Shown: positions 26,435 to 35,683, counted from the first letter of the stretch. The stretch: DNA of 64,000 bases from Streptomyces sp. TSRI0281 (GCF_001905125.1 NZ_LWLE01000001.1:1296112-1360111), one strand, 5' to 3'. The notes: generated from the sequence alone by a model not told the origin. A program made the numbers and translations.

Positions 26435-26454
26435 GAGGAAGCCTTTCCGTACGA

Positions 26455-26857
26455 GCGGGGAGCCGCGGACGACGCGGGGAGTCCTCCGGCACCACGATCG
26501 CCTCGCTCGCCGACGAACGTGCGTGGCACCCACCACGACGATCTTCGAGTCGGACCCCGCGGCGAAGACCGGCGGTGTGTTCCCCACGCCGCCCAGGTCC
26601 ACCGCCCGGGCGCTGACGGCCTCCAGGAGCGGTGGCCCGGAGGTGAACGTCGCCCAGGTGATGCGGTAGTCGAGATCGTCCAGCTCTCCGGAAGCCCGCA
26701 GGATGGCTTCGTAACCTCCCCTCTGGTCACCGATGTCGAGGACGACACCGCCCTTCCCGTCGGTGTTGTCCGCCGTGTTCGCGGACGAGGCCCCGCCGCA
26801 GGCGGTGACCAGCAGGGCGAAGGGGAGGAGCCGGCCGGGCAGGGTGCGGCGTCTCAT
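26455..26857 (-). pseudogene. ssuA: Sulfonate ABC transporter binding protein, truncated and frameshifted
   Basis: The start is normal: a lipoprotein signal (LPFALLVTACGG), then VVLDIGDQRGGYEAILRASG and TWATFTSGPPLLEAVSA, as in aliphatic sulfonate-binding proteins. At about 26515 the frame breaks after VVVGATH. The expected next stretch SEAIVVPEDSP appears in another frame. Soon after, the sequence runs into ssuD. About two-thirds of the protein (~200 residues) is missing. The ssuC, ssuB and ssuD genes around it are intact, so the remaining transporter would need a binding protein from elsewhere. Confidence 0.82.
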
Positions 26858-26893
26858 GATCTTTCTCCAGTAGGTCCGTGCGGAAGGAGAGCG

Positions 26894-27682
26894 TCAGGGG
26901 CGGGAGGGCGGCATTCGGGCGGTCGCGTCCGGGGCCTCGACACCGAGCTCGGCCAGGAGCCGGGAGCGCAGGGCGGCGAACCCGGGGCTGTCGACACCGC
27001 GCGGCCGGTCCAGGGCGACCGGAGTGTCGTACGCGATCTCCCCGTCCCGCATCACCAGCGCCCGGTCGGCGAGCAGCAGGGCCTCGTCGACGTCATGGGT
27101 GACCAGCAGCACCGCGCAGCCGCGCCGCTGCCAGAGCTCGGCCACCAGCCGCTGCGCCCTGATCCGGGTCAACGCGTCGAGTGCGCCGAACGGTTCGTCG
27201 AGCAGCAGCAGATCCGGTTCGCGTACGAGGGCACGGGCCAGAGACGCACGCTGAGCCTCGCCGCCGGAGAGCGTCCAGGGCCAGGCCCCGGCCCGCCCGG
27301 CGAGCCCGACCTCGGCCAACGCCCGCTCCGCCACGGCCCGTTCGGGCTTGCCGGGCAGTCCGAGCAGTACGTTGCGCCAGACCCGCTTCCAGGGCATCAG
27401 CCGCGGTGCCTGGAAGGCCACGGCACGCCGTCGGGGTACGAGGACGGTGCCCTTGATCTCCCGGTCGAGTCCGGCCAGCACTCGCAGAAGGGTGGACTTC
27501 CCGCAACCACTGCGCCCCAGCAGAGCGGTGAACTCCCCGGCCCGAAGGGTGAGATCGAGCCCGTCGATCACCGGCCGGCCGTCGAAGGCGCGGGTGAGCG
27601 CCTGGACCCGTACAGCGGCCTCCGGCTCCTCGGGCGGTGTGAGGGGACGGGTGGTCACTGGCCCGTGAAGGTCGGTCGCCAT
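26894..27682 (-). CDS. ssuB: Sulfonate ABC transporter ATP-binding subunit
   Basis: A 262-residue ATPase for sulfonate import. Walker A is TALLGRSGCGKSTLLRVLAG, the signature is WTLSGGEAQRASLARALV, Walker B is LLLLDEPFGALD and the H-loop is LVTHDVDEA. The Q-loop is AFQAPRLMPW. The ATG at 27682 lies inside the end of ssuC (28-bp overlap), so translation is probably coupled. It matches the SsuB/TauB class that works with an SsuC permease. The downstream binding-protein gene is broken. Confidence 0.92.
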   Translation of the reverse strand: MATDLHGPVTTRPLTPPEEPEAAVRVQALTRAFDGRPVIDGLDLTLRAGEFTALLGRSGCGKSTLLRVLAGLDREIKGTVLVPRRRAVAFQAPRLMPWKRVWRNVLLGLPGKPERAVAERALAEVGLAGRAGAWPWTLSGGEAQRASLARALVREPDLLLLDEPFGALDALTRIRAQRLVAELWQRRGCAVLLVTHDVDEALLLADRALVMRDGEIAYDTPVALDRPRGVDSPGFAALRSRLLAELGVEAPDATARMPPSRP

Positions 27683-28554
27683 TGCAGCAGCAGCCTTTCG
27701 AAAGTCCGGACGATGACATCGGCGGTGAGACCGAGGAAGGCGTAGACGACCAGGCGGACGACGATCACATCGGTGCGGAAGAACTCCCGTGCCTGGTTCA
27801 TCAGGAACCCGATTCCGGCGTCGGCGTTGATGGACTCGCCGAAGACGAGGGCCAGCCAGGCGGTGGCGAGGGAATACCGCAGTCCGGTCATGGCGCCCGG
27901 CAGTGCTCCCGGAAGCGCCACATGCCGCGCCAGCCCCCACCGGCCGAACCCCAACGACCGGCCCGCTTCGCTGAGTTCGGCATCCACGCCCCGGATACCG
28001 GCGTACACGTTCAGATACAGATGCAAGGCGACCCCGAGAGCGATCAGCGCCACCTTCGGCGCCTCGCCGATGCCGAGCCAGATGATGAACAGCGGAATGA
28101 GCCCCACCCAGGGCGCGGTGCGCAGCATCTGCACGGTCGCGTCCACGGGATCCTCGCCCAGCCGGGAGAGCCCCGAGACCATCGCGAGTACCGTCCCCGC
28201 GATGCCGCCGAGCAGCAGCCCCATGGCCACCCGCTGGAGCGACACGGCCATGGCGGAGGGCAGGGTCCCGTCGGCGATCAGACCGGAGCCGGCCCGTGCG
28301 ATGGTGCCGGGCGAGGCGAGCACATCCGGGTGCAGCACGCCCGTGGCGCTGAACACCTGCCACAACGCGAGGAGCGACAGCGGACCGATCGTACGGCGAA
28401 GCCATCGGGGCACGGAGCGCAGGCGCGCGGTGCGCACGGACGCCGGGACGACGGGCTCCAGATCGAGCGGCCCCGACCGGGGGCCGGGAGTTTTTCCTGA
28501 TTCCACGGTTATGTCGGGTGGCGGGGACGATGCGGGGGCGCGGCCGATGGTCAT
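27655..28554 (-). CDS. ssuC: Sulfonate ABC transporter permease
   Basis: A 299-residue permease, first structural gene of the operon. After a polar N-terminus (~55 residues) there are about six membrane helices, for example LSLLALWQVFSATGVLHPDV, LLLGGIAGTVLAMVSGL and APWVGLIPLFIIWLGIG. The EAA loop that contacts SsuB reads EAGRSLGFGRWGLARHVALP. It lies 196 bp downstream of the Cys-rich leader peptide stop, which is the probable control element. Its stop overlaps ssuB. Confidence 0.92.
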   Translation of the reverse strand: MTIGRAPASSPPPDITVESGKTPGPRSGPLDLEPVVPASVRTARLRSVPRWLRRTIGPLSLLALWQVFSATGVLHPDVLASPGTIARAGSGLIADGTLPSAMAVSLQRVAMGLLLGGIAGTVLAMVSGLSRLGEDPVDATVQMLRTAPWVGLIPLFIIWLGIGEAPKVALIALGVALHLYLNVYAGIRGVDAELSEAGRSLGFGRWGLARHVALPGALPGAMTGLRYSLATAWLALVFGESINADAGIGFLMNQAREFFRTDVIVVRLVVYAFLGLTADVIVRTFERLLLQWRPTFTGQ

Positions 28555-28750
28555 GAAGGCTCCACGGGCAGTCCACGAAAGGGAGTGGGGAAGGGCGGCA
28601 CGACACCGCCGGGACCGCACGCGCCCACCGGCCGGCTACGACGGAGACACGGGACTCACACCGCGGGTTCGATGAACCATGACGCGGGGGTACGTACGGC
28701 AAAGTGGCGCGAACCCGGTCGGATCGGGTGCCGCCTGAGCTGAGAGAACG

Positions 28751-28834
28751 TCAGCAGCCGCGACAACACGCGGCGGAAGCCACCCGCAGCAGGTCGATGT
28801 GACCGCGCGCAGTGAGCAGAGCTGATCGGAACAT
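28751..28834 (-). CDS. Cys-ending leader peptide of the ssu operon
   Basis: A 27-residue open frame from ATG 28834. It starts MFRSALLTARGHIDLLRV and ends ASAACCRGC, then TGA. The LTxRxHxDLxRVASAxC pattern is the known actinobacterial leader-peptide type found ahead of sulfur-assimilation genes. Three Cys codons in the last five make translation sensitive to charged tRNA-Cys. In mycobacteria such polycysteine leaders attenuate the downstream operon when cysteine is abundant. Its position before ssuCB-ssuD fits this exactly. The attenuator hairpin between 28555 and 28750 was not resolved by eye. Confidence 0.85.
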   Translation of the reverse strand: MFRSALLTARGHIDLLRVASAACCRGC

Positions 28835-28926
28835 GTCGCCGAACGTAGCGATGCGGTCCGGGACCGGTCAATGGTGTCTCGGCACGTGGTCGCGCCATCT
28901 CGCCGTGCGGGCGGCAGGATGGGGGC

Positions 28927-29349
28927 ATGGCCGATACCTTCACCACGAGCGTTCTCCACGTCACCACCGGCGCGACGGAGACCGTCACCGACCTGACCCG
29001 CGACTGCGAGGAGTTCCTCACGCGCACGGCGGCGGGCCGGGACGGGCTGCTCAACATCTTCGTCCCCCACGCCACCGCCGGAATCGCCGTCCTGGAAACC
29101 GGCGCGGGCAGCGACGACGACCTCCTCGCCGCACTGCACACCCTGCTGCCTGCCGACGACCGCTGGCAGCACCGCCACGGCACCCCCGGCCACGGACGCG
29201 ACCACGTGGTACCCGCCTTCGTCCCACCGCACGCCACACTGCCGGTCATCGGCGGACGGCTGGAGCTGGGGACGTGGCAGTCGGTGTGCCTGGTCGACAC
29301 CAACGTGGACAATGCGGACCGGCAGGTGCGGTTGAGCTTCCTCGGCTAG
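28927..29349 (+). CDS. YjbQ/UPF0047 family protein
   Basis: A 140-residue protein of the YjbQ family, a beta-rich trimer sometimes named secondary thiamine-phosphate synthase because some members rescue a thiE defect. The core motifs DGLLNIFVPHATAGIAVLET, GHGRDHVVPAFVPPHATLPV and ELGTWQSVCLVDTN are present, with the conserved His and Asp/Glu cluster. Length is normal. It starts at ATG 28927, divergent from the ssu leader. The in vivo substrate remains uncertain for the family. Confidence 0.88.
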   Translation: MADTFTTSVLHVTTGATETVTDLTRDCEEFLTRTAAGRDGLLNIFVPHATAGIAVLETGAGSDDDLLAALHTLLPADDRWQHRHGTPGHGRDHVVPAFVPPHATLPVIGGRLELGTWQSVCLVDTNVDNADRQVRLSFLG

Positions 29350-29559
29350 CGGGCCGATTCGGTGGGACCGCGGGCGTGGTCCCACCGCGCCGAATGAGCG
29401 GCGCGCGTGGGGGCAGCATGGTGGGTACGGGAGCGGCCCCGGGCTCCCTGTGGGTCACCCGCTTTGCTCTGTCGTACTGCCTTGCGGCTAGTTTGTGTGC
29501 AGGACAGATACACAGGCCCGTGGTGGCAGAGGTGCACGGGGGACGGGAGGTCGGGAAGA

Positions 29560-31803
29560 GTGTCGCTGCGCGGAGGTGATCCAGCCGAGATCGGCGGTTA
29601 TCCGCTTGAGGCGCGGCTCGGCTCGGGTGGCATGGGCACGGTCTTTCTGGCCCGTACGAGCTCGGGGCGACCTGTCGCGATCAAGCTGATCCACCAGCAG
29701 TTCGCCGCCGACGACGAGTTCCGCATCCGTTTCCGGCAGGAGGTGGCGGCGGCGAGGCGGGTGAGCGGCGCGTTCACCGCCGCCGTGGTCGACGCCGCAC
29801 CCGAGGCCGAGCAGCCGTGGATGGCGACCACCTATATCGAGGGGCACACGCTCGCCCAGCACATCGCCTCGAAGGGCCCGCTGGACGGAGCGGAGCTGAG
29901 GAGGCTCGCCATCGGGCTGGCCGAGGCGCTGCGCGACATCCACCGGGTGGGGGTCGTCCACCGTGACCTGAAGCCCTCGAACGTCGTGCTCTCGCCCGAG
30001 GGCCCGCGCGTCATCGACTTCGGCATTTCGCGCGCCGTGGACCAGGAGACGCTGACGATGACGGGACGGGTCATCGGTACGCCGCCCTTCATGTCGCCGG
30101 AGCAGTTGCAGGCGCCACGTGGCGTGGGGCCGCGGTCCGATGTCTTCTCGCTGGGGACGCTGCTGGTGTACGCGGCGACGGGGCAGGGGCCCTTCGATGC
30201 GGACAGCCCCTACCTGACGGCATATCAGGTGGTGCACGAGGAGCCGGCGCTGGGCGCCGTACCTGCGGCACTGCGCGCGGTCGTCGAGCCCTGCCTGGAG
30301 AAGGAGCCCGAGGGGCGCCCCTCGGCGGACGAACTCCTCGTACTGCTGCGGGACCTGCCGGTCGACCTCGGCGGGACCGATACGGACGCGCTTGCCACCG
30401 GCCGCACCCGCGACATGATCACCCAGCATCACCTGGCGACGCCGGTCACCCCGGCGCCGGCTGCCCCGGCCGCCGACCCGGCCGGTCCCGACACGGGGAG
30501 CACCGGCACCCCCATCGGGCGCCGTCTGCGTGGCCGATGGCGGCCCGTGCTCGCGGCCGCGGTCGCGGTGGCAGCGATCGGCGGCGGAGTCGCCGCGGTG
30601 ACGGCCGACGGCTTCGGGGGCAACAGCGGCGTCGACAAGGACAACGGCGTTGCGGCGCCGGGTGCCGCACTTCCGGCCGGTTTCGCACCGTGGCGCAAGA
30701 TCGTGCCGGGGGGCCGCGAGGACATCCCCGACGAGCTGCGCTGCGTCGCGCACGGCGACGCGCTGTTCTGCGGGGGCGGCGGAGTCGTGGCGACCCGTAT
30801 CAGGGCCCAGGACGGCTCGCGGGTGTGGACGGCGAAGAGTCCGGGCGTCCCCGTCCAGGGCATGCACCTGGTGGGCGCCACCGACGACACGGTGCTCGGT
30901 TACCGCTTCGCCGACCAGGACGCCCCGCAGGGCCCTCCCAGTGAGGTGGTGGCCATCGACGCGAACACAGGCCGGGAGCTGTGGTCCGTGCCGTCCGGCG
31001 CTCAGTCGACGGCTGTGACGGGTCGGACTCAGGACGCCGTGGTGGTCGGCTCCGCCGTCGTGACGGTGGACTCCTCCAACTCCCGCTTCGAGGCCCGGGA
31101 CGCGCACAGCGGCAAGGTGGCCTGGAGGACGCGGTTTCCCGCGGGCCAGCGGTGCGCCCCCGTTCCGGCGGGCGCTCAGCTCTACGCGATGTGCGCGACG
31201 GACACGGAGATGGATGCCTTGGAGGTTCGCCGCCCCACCCTGCACACGGTCGACCGCGCCTCGGGGACACTGGGCAGGCCCATCGCGGTCAACGGCCCCG
31301 CCGTGCCGATGGGTGCCGCCGACGGCAGGCTCGTACTCCTTCAGAGGCACATGGAGGGAACGGCACTGACCGGCTACGACGGCGTGGCGCGGGTCGACCC
31401 GGCCTCGCGAAAGGTCACGTACTCCCGGCTGGCCACGACATACGCGGGGACGCCCGGTATGGCGGACGGCACCGTCTACGTGAGCGGGCAGACCGGTCTC
31501 GTCACGGCGCTCGACCCCGCGACCGGCCGGAAGAAGTGGTCCCGGCAGACGGGAGTGGAGGGCGCGTCGGGCCCCGTGGCGGGAGCCGGCGCGGTGTATT
31601 TCAGCTCGGCCACCGGCCGGGTGGTCGCGCTGTCGCCGCGCGACGGCGAACCTCTGTGGACAACGGATCCGCAGGCCGATGGTCTGACGGGCGAGCAGGG
31701 CGCGAGCCCGCGCGTGACCGTCGCGGGGCGTGCGCTGTTCGTCGCCGCGGCCACGAACACCCTCTTCGCCTTCGACACACAGAAGCCGCCGAAGTCGGGC
31801 TGA
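29560..31803 (+). CDS. Transmembrane Ser/Thr kinase with PQQ-like beta-propeller sensor
   Basis: A 747-residue Hanks-type kinase. The kinase domain (residues ~10-270) has the Gly loop LGSGGMGTVFLAR, Lys42 (VAIKLIHQ), the catalytic loop HRDLKPSNVV with Asp136 and the DFG Asp153. A Pro/Ala-rich linker leads to one membrane helix at residues ~328-348 (VLAAAVAVAAIGGGVAAV). Outside is a PQQ-like beta-propeller with repeated blades such as VVAIDANTGRELW and VTALDPATGRKKWS. It would sense an external ligand and phosphorylate cytoplasmic proteins. The start is a GTG with GGGAGG upstream. It is monocistronic. Confidence 0.9.
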   Translation: MSLRGGDPAEIGGYPLEARLGSGGMGTVFLARTSSGRPVAIKLIHQQFAADDEFRIRFRQEVAAARRVSGAFTAAVVDAAPEAEQPWMATTYIEGHTLAQHIASKGPLDGAELRRLAIGLAEALRDIHRVGVVHRDLKPSNVVLSPEGPRVIDFGISRAVDQETLTMTGRVIGTPPFMSPEQLQAPRGVGPRSDVFSLGTLLVYAATGQGPFDADSPYLTAYQVVHEEPALGAVPAALRAVVEPCLEKEPEGRPSADELLVLLRDLPVDLGGTDTDALATGRTRDMITQHHLATPVTPAPAAPAADPAGPDTGSTGTPIGRRLRGRWRPVLAAAVAVAAIGGGVAAVTADGFGGNSGVDKDNGVAAPGAALPAGFAPWRKIVPGGREDIPDELRCVAHGDALFCGGGGVVATRIRAQDGSRVWTAKSPGVPVQGMHLVGATDDTVLGYRFADQDAPQGPPSEVVAIDANTGRELWSVPSGAQSTAVTGRTQDAVVVGSAVVTVDSSNSRFEARDAHSGKVAWRTRFPAGQRCAPVPAGAQLYAMCATDTEMDALEVRRPTLHTVDRASGTLGRPIAVNGPAVPMGAADGRLVLLQRHMEGTALTGYDGVARVDPASRKVTYSRLATTYAGTPGMADGTVYVSGQTGLVTALDPATGRKKWSRQTGVEGASGPVAGAGAVYFSSATGRVVALSPRDGEPLWTTDPQADGLTGEQGASPRVTVAGRALFVAAATNTLFAFDTQKPPKSG

Positions 31804-31888
31804 CCCCGGCGGAACCGGCCGTCGGCCGCCTTCCTTGCCGTGCCGACTCGTGAACAAGGCCATCGGCGGCTCGGGGCGAGCGGGGCCG

Positions 31889-32449
31889 CTATCCGGGGAA
31901 CGGGGCGACCGTCCGACCGCCGGCCAGCGCGTCGAGCCGTCCGGCCGCGTCGTCGTCGAGGAAGAAGAGCGTCATGGCCTGGCCGTTGTGCCGGACATGG
32001 AAGCGCCGGTTGCCCTGTTCCAACTCGTCGATGAGATAGCCGACCACCATCAGGTCGGCCCAGTCGTCCCTGACATCGATGGGCCAGTTGACCCGCCGGC
32101 CGTCGGCCGTGTACTCGATCCACGCCTCCTCCGTGCCGAGGTCGACGTGGTCCCGCACACCGGACAGGGCGTCCGGCCGGCCGGCGATCCGGCACAGTTG
32201 CCGGGCGATCGCCACGTACGAACCGGGCCCGCGGACGCACTCGGTGTCGAAGTGCCACGCCCGGTCGCAGAACCACCGCTCCCACGGCTCTTCCTCGACC
32301 GCGCACCCCAGCGCGAACAGCACCAGGTCGAACGGCTTGAGTTCGTACTCCTCACGCGGCCACGAGTGCAGCAGCTCCTCCACGGTGCGGCCGGTCGCGA
32401 GCGGCAGCCCCAGTTCCGCCAATATGTCGAGCTGATCTTCAAGACGCAT
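31889..32449 (-). CDS. Conserved hypothetical cytoplasmic protein
   Basis: A 186-residue soluble acidic protein with no membrane segment or signal. Segments such as SWPREEYELKPFDLVLFALG, DRAWHFDTECVRGPGSYVAI and FHVRHNGQAMTLFFLDDDAA look like a conserved actinobacterial family of unknown function. The Cys in FDTEC and LCR may matter, but no catalytic motif is clear. The start is placed at MRLEDQLD; seven upstream codons also begin with Met. It converges with the kinase gene. Confidence 0.65.
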   Translation of the reverse strand: MRLEDQLDILAELGLPLATGRTVEELLHSWPREEYELKPFDLVLFALGCAVEEEPWERWFCDRAWHFDTECVRGPGSYVAIARQLCRIAGRPDALSGVRDHVDLGTEEAWIEYTADGRRVNWPIDVRDDWADLMVVGYLIDELEQGNRRFHVRHNGQAMTLFFLDDDAAGRLDALAGGRTVAPFPG

Positions 32450-32741
32450 GGCCGGGATCGTAGCCGCCACCTCGGACAGGGCCGAAGCACACCGTTACGG
32501 CGGGTGACGCGGTCCCACCACGCCCCTCTCACCCCGCCGAGGCCGCCGCGCCCGCCGCGGCCCAGGGCTCCCTCGGCCGAAGGCGTGACCGGAGTCCCGA
32601 TGATCGCCCGGCCGCGGCGTGGCCTCGCCGAGACTCCTTCGTCAGCTCGTTGACCAGCCCAAACGCTCAAATAGGGTGAGGCAGTGCCCTTAGGGGGATC
32701 ATTGCTTCCACACCGGTATTCCCAAGCCGTACGGAGACGGC

Positions 32742-35513
32742 ATGAGGCACCCCAGAGCGACCCCCGGCTCCGGTTCAGGGCTGCGCCGTCTCCTGGACCT
32801 GCGCACTGCCGCCGGACAGGTGTTCGTGCTCCAGGTCGTGATCGTGGTGCTGCTGGTGGCGGCCGCTGTGGCGGCGCAGGTGGTCCAGGCCTCGCGGGAC
32901 GCTACGCGGGAGGCCCGGCACCAGTCGGTGTCGGTGGCCGAGACATTCGCCAACGCTCCGGGTACGGCCGCGGCCCTGAAGAGCCGGAATCCGACGGCAA
33001 TCCTGCAGCCGCGCGCCGAAGCGGCCCGGAAGAAGGCCGGTGTCGACTTCATTGTCGTCCTGAACACGAAGGGGATCCGCTATACCCACCCCGACCCGGG
33101 CCGGATCGGGAAGAAGTTCATCGGCACCATCGGGCCGTCGCTGGACGGCCGTACCACCGTGGAGAAAGTCAGCGGAAACCTCCAGCCCGACAAATGGGTG
33201 ACGGTCGTCCAGGCGGTGGTCCCGGTGATCGGCGCCGACGGTTCGGTCGTCGGTGCGGTGTCCGTCGGGCTCACGGTCATGAACGTGACCGGCGTGTCCG
33301 ATCAGCAGCTGCCGATCATCTTCGGCACCGGTGCCGCCGCGCTCGTGTTGTCCACCGCCGGGACGGCACTGGTGTCGAGGCGGTTGCGCCGGCAGACGCA
33401 CGGGCTGGGCCCGGCCGAGATGACGCGGATGTACGAGCACCACGACGCGGTGCTGCACGCGGTGCGGGAGGGCGTGCTGATCATCGATGCCGACGGACGG
33501 CTGCTGCTGGCCAACGACGAGGCGCAGCGGCTGCTGAACCTCCCGAAGGACGTGGGGCGGCGGCAGGTGACGGACCTCGGTCTGGACGGGGACACCATGC
33601 GGCTGCTGGCGTCGGGTGAGCCGGTCACGGATGTCGTGCATCCGGCCGGGGACCGCCTTCTCGCCGTGAACAAGCGCCCCACCGCCCCGTACGGAGGACC
33701 GGCCGGCAGCGTGGTGACATTGAGGGACACCACGGAGCTGGCGGCGGTCACCGGGCGGGCGGAGGTGGCACGGGAGCGGCTGAAGCTGCTGTACGACGCC
33801 GGGGTGCGGATCGGGACGACACTGGATGTGGTGATTACGGCCCAGGAGCTGGCGGAGGTGGCGGTGCCGCGGTTCGCCGACTCCGCCGTCGTGGATCTGC
33901 TGGACGCGGTGACACGGGGGCAGGAGCCGGTGCGGGAGTCCTGGGGGCGTATGCGCCGCACGGCGATCAGCGGGGACCGGGAGGCGTCGCCGCTGTACCC
34001 GGTGGGGGAGCTGATCACGATGGTGCCGGCGACCCCGCAGATGCGGGCGCTGGCGTCGGGGCGGGCGGTGCTGGAGGCGGATCTCACCCGGGCGGAGGGG
34101 TGGCGGGAGCAAGATCCTGACCGGGCACGGAGGGCGCTGGCGTACGGGTTGCATTCGCTGGTGACCGTGCCGTTGCGGGCGCGCGGTGTGGTCCTGGGGA
34201 TCGTGACCTTCTGGCGGGCGGATGATTCTCCGGCATTCAACGAAGAGGACCTTTCGTTCGCGGAGGAACTGGCGGCTCGGGCGGCGGTGGCCATCGACAA
34301 CGCGCGGCGGTTCACGAGGGAGCACGCGATGGCGGTGACGCTGCAGCGGAGTCTGCTGCCACGGGTGCTGCCGGAGCAGGACGCGTTGGAGGTGGCATCG
34401 CGCTATCTGCCGGCCCGGGCGGGGGTGGGCGGGGACTGGTTCGATGTCATCCCGCTTCCCGGCGCCCGGGTGGCGCTCGTCGTCGGCGACGTGGTCGGCC
34501 ATGGTCTGCACGCGGCCGCGACGATGGGCCGACTGCGCACCGCCGTGCGCAACTTCTCCGCCCTCGACCTGCCGCCCGACGAGCTGCTCTGGCACGTCGA
34601 TGAGCTGGTCGCCCAGATCGACGGCGAGGAGAGCAGTGCCAACGGTCCGGCGGACGGGGAGAGCGAGGGGGTGACCGGTGCGACGTGTCTGTACGCGATC
34701 TACGACCCGGTGACGGGCGTGTGTACGGTTGCGCGGGCCGGACACCTGTGCCCGGCCGTGGCGTATCCGGACGGGAGCGTCACCTATCCGGATGTTCCGG
34801 CCTCCCCTCCGCTGGGCCTGGGCGGCCATCCCTTCGAAACGCTTGAGCTGCTTCTGCCGGCGGGGTCACAACTGGTGCTGTTCACGGACGGGCTGGTGGA
34901 GCGCCGGGACCGGGATATCGATGTCGGGCTGGATGCGCTGCGGGCGGCGTTGGCGGACGGAACGGACCGTACTCCGGAGGAGACCTGTCAGGCGGTGATC
35001 GACGCGACGATGCCGGAACACCCGGCCGACGACATCGCCCTGCTGGTCGCGCGCACCCGGCTGCTCGCGCCGTCGAGGGTCGCGGAGTGGGACGTACCGG
35101 CGGACCCGGCGGCCGTGGCGCCTGTACGAGCGGAGTGCGGCGCACGGCTGCGGGAATGGGGGCTGGAGGAGATCGGGTTCAGCACGGAGCTGATCCTCAG
35201 TGAGCTGATCACCAACGCGATCCGGTACGGGTCGCCGCCGATCAGGGTGCGGCTGCTGCACGACCGCACGCTGATCTGCGAGGTTTCGGACGGCAGCAGC
35301 ACGTCCCCGCACATGCGACGGGCGGCGACCACGGACGAGGGCGGGCGCGGACTGTTCCTGGTGGCGCAGTTCGCGCACCGGTGGGGAACGCGTTATGTGC
35401 CGGGCGGCAAGATCATCTGGACCGAACAACCCCTCCACGACGGAGCGGTTGTCGACACGACGAGTGCCACATCGGCTGACATCCTCCTCGACCGGTTCGA
35501 CGACCCCCTCTGA
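32742..35513 (+). CDS. Sensor with Cache-PAS-GAF, SpoIIE phosphatase and anti-sigma kinase domains
   Basis: A 923-residue fusion. An N-terminal membrane helix (VFVLQVVIVVLLVAAAVAAQ) and a second one near residue 195 enclose a Cache-like sensor (VDFIVVLNTKGIRYTHPDPG). PAS (~228-340) and GAF (~355-520) follow. The PP2C/SpoIIE phosphatase begins with GVGGDWFDVIPL (metal-ligand Asp565) and LVVGDVVGHGLHAAATMG, and ends PADDIALLVART. A C-terminal HATPase (LSELITNAIRYGSPP, GGRGLFLVAQFA) resembles RsbW-like anti-sigma kinases. One polypeptide thus combines signal input, phosphatase and kinase of a partner-switching system. No anti-sigma antagonist or sigma gene adjoins. Confidence 0.9.
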   Translation: MRHPRATPGSGSGLRRLLDLRTAAGQVFVLQVVIVVLLVAAAVAAQVVQASRDATREARHQSVSVAETFANAPGTAAALKSRNPTAILQPRAEAARKKAGVDFIVVLNTKGIRYTHPDPGRIGKKFIGTIGPSLDGRTTVEKVSGNLQPDKWVTVVQAVVPVIGADGSVVGAVSVGLTVMNVTGVSDQQLPIIFGTGAAALVLSTAGTALVSRRLRRQTHGLGPAEMTRMYEHHDAVLHAVREGVLIIDADGRLLLANDEAQRLLNLPKDVGRRQVTDLGLDGDTMRLLASGEPVTDVVHPAGDRLLAVNKRPTAPYGGPAGSVVTLRDTTELAAVTGRAEVARERLKLLYDAGVRIGTTLDVVITAQELAEVAVPRFADSAVVDLLDAVTRGQEPVRESWGRMRRTAISGDREASPLYPVGELITMVPATPQMRALASGRAVLEADLTRAEGWREQDPDRARRALAYGLHSLVTVPLRARGVVLGIVTFWRADDSPAFNEEDLSFAEELAARAAVAIDNARRFTREHAMAVTLQRSLLPRVLPEQDALEVASRYLPARAGVGGDWFDVIPLPGARVALVVGDVVGHGLHAAATMGRLRTAVRNFSALDLPPDELLWHVDELVAQIDGEESSANGPADGESEGVTGATCLYAIYDPVTGVCTVARAGHLCPAVAYPDGSVTYPDVPASPPLGLGGHPFETLELLLPAGSQLVLFTDGLVERRDRDIDVGLDALRAALADGTDRTPEETCQAVIDATMPEHPADDIALLVARTRLLAPSRVAEWDVPADPAAVAPVRAECGARLREWGLEEIGFSTELILSELITNAIRYGSPPIRVRLLHDRTLICEVSDGSSTSPHMRRAATTDEGGRGLFLVAQFAHRWGTRYVPGGKIIWTEQPLHDGAVVDTTSATSADILLDRFDDPL

Positions 35514-35519
35514 TCAGCC

Positions 35520-35683
35520 AAGGGCTGTCCCGTAGTCTTTGGTGGATCAGCGCGCGGCGTCGGATGCGGTGCATCGCAAGGCGGCGGGACGTCTGCATAC
35601 GGGGTGTATTCGGGCGTTCCGACAACGCCGCGAGATGCCGTAGCTGCCGTCCCGCGCCCGCCAAGGATTACGGGGCAGCCCTT
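35520..35683. mobile_element. MITE-like element with imperfect terminal inverted repeats
   Basis: The left end AAGGGCTGTCCCGTAGTCTT and the right end read in reverse, AAGGGCTGCCCCGTAATCCT, match at all but three positions over about 20 bp. The match continues as TGGTGG/TGGCGG. The 164-bp body has no gene but has internal complementary arms (GGCGGGACG against CGTCCCGCGCC). No clear target duplication was seen. Its right terminus contributes to the stop codon of the neighbouring ADP-ribosylglycohydrolase-like gene. Confidence 0.7.

Noticed and set aside
24000..35500. Biosynthetic gene cluster
   Set aside because: Monooxygenases, kinases and transporters are present, but no PKS, NRPS, terpene or RiPP core enzyme is seen; the 19-residue peptide is not next to a modifying enzyme.
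35520..35683. Attenuator or riboswitch after the phosphatase gene
   Set aside because: The near-identical inverted ends and lack of a downstream same-strand gene fit a MITE-like element better than a regulatory RNA.
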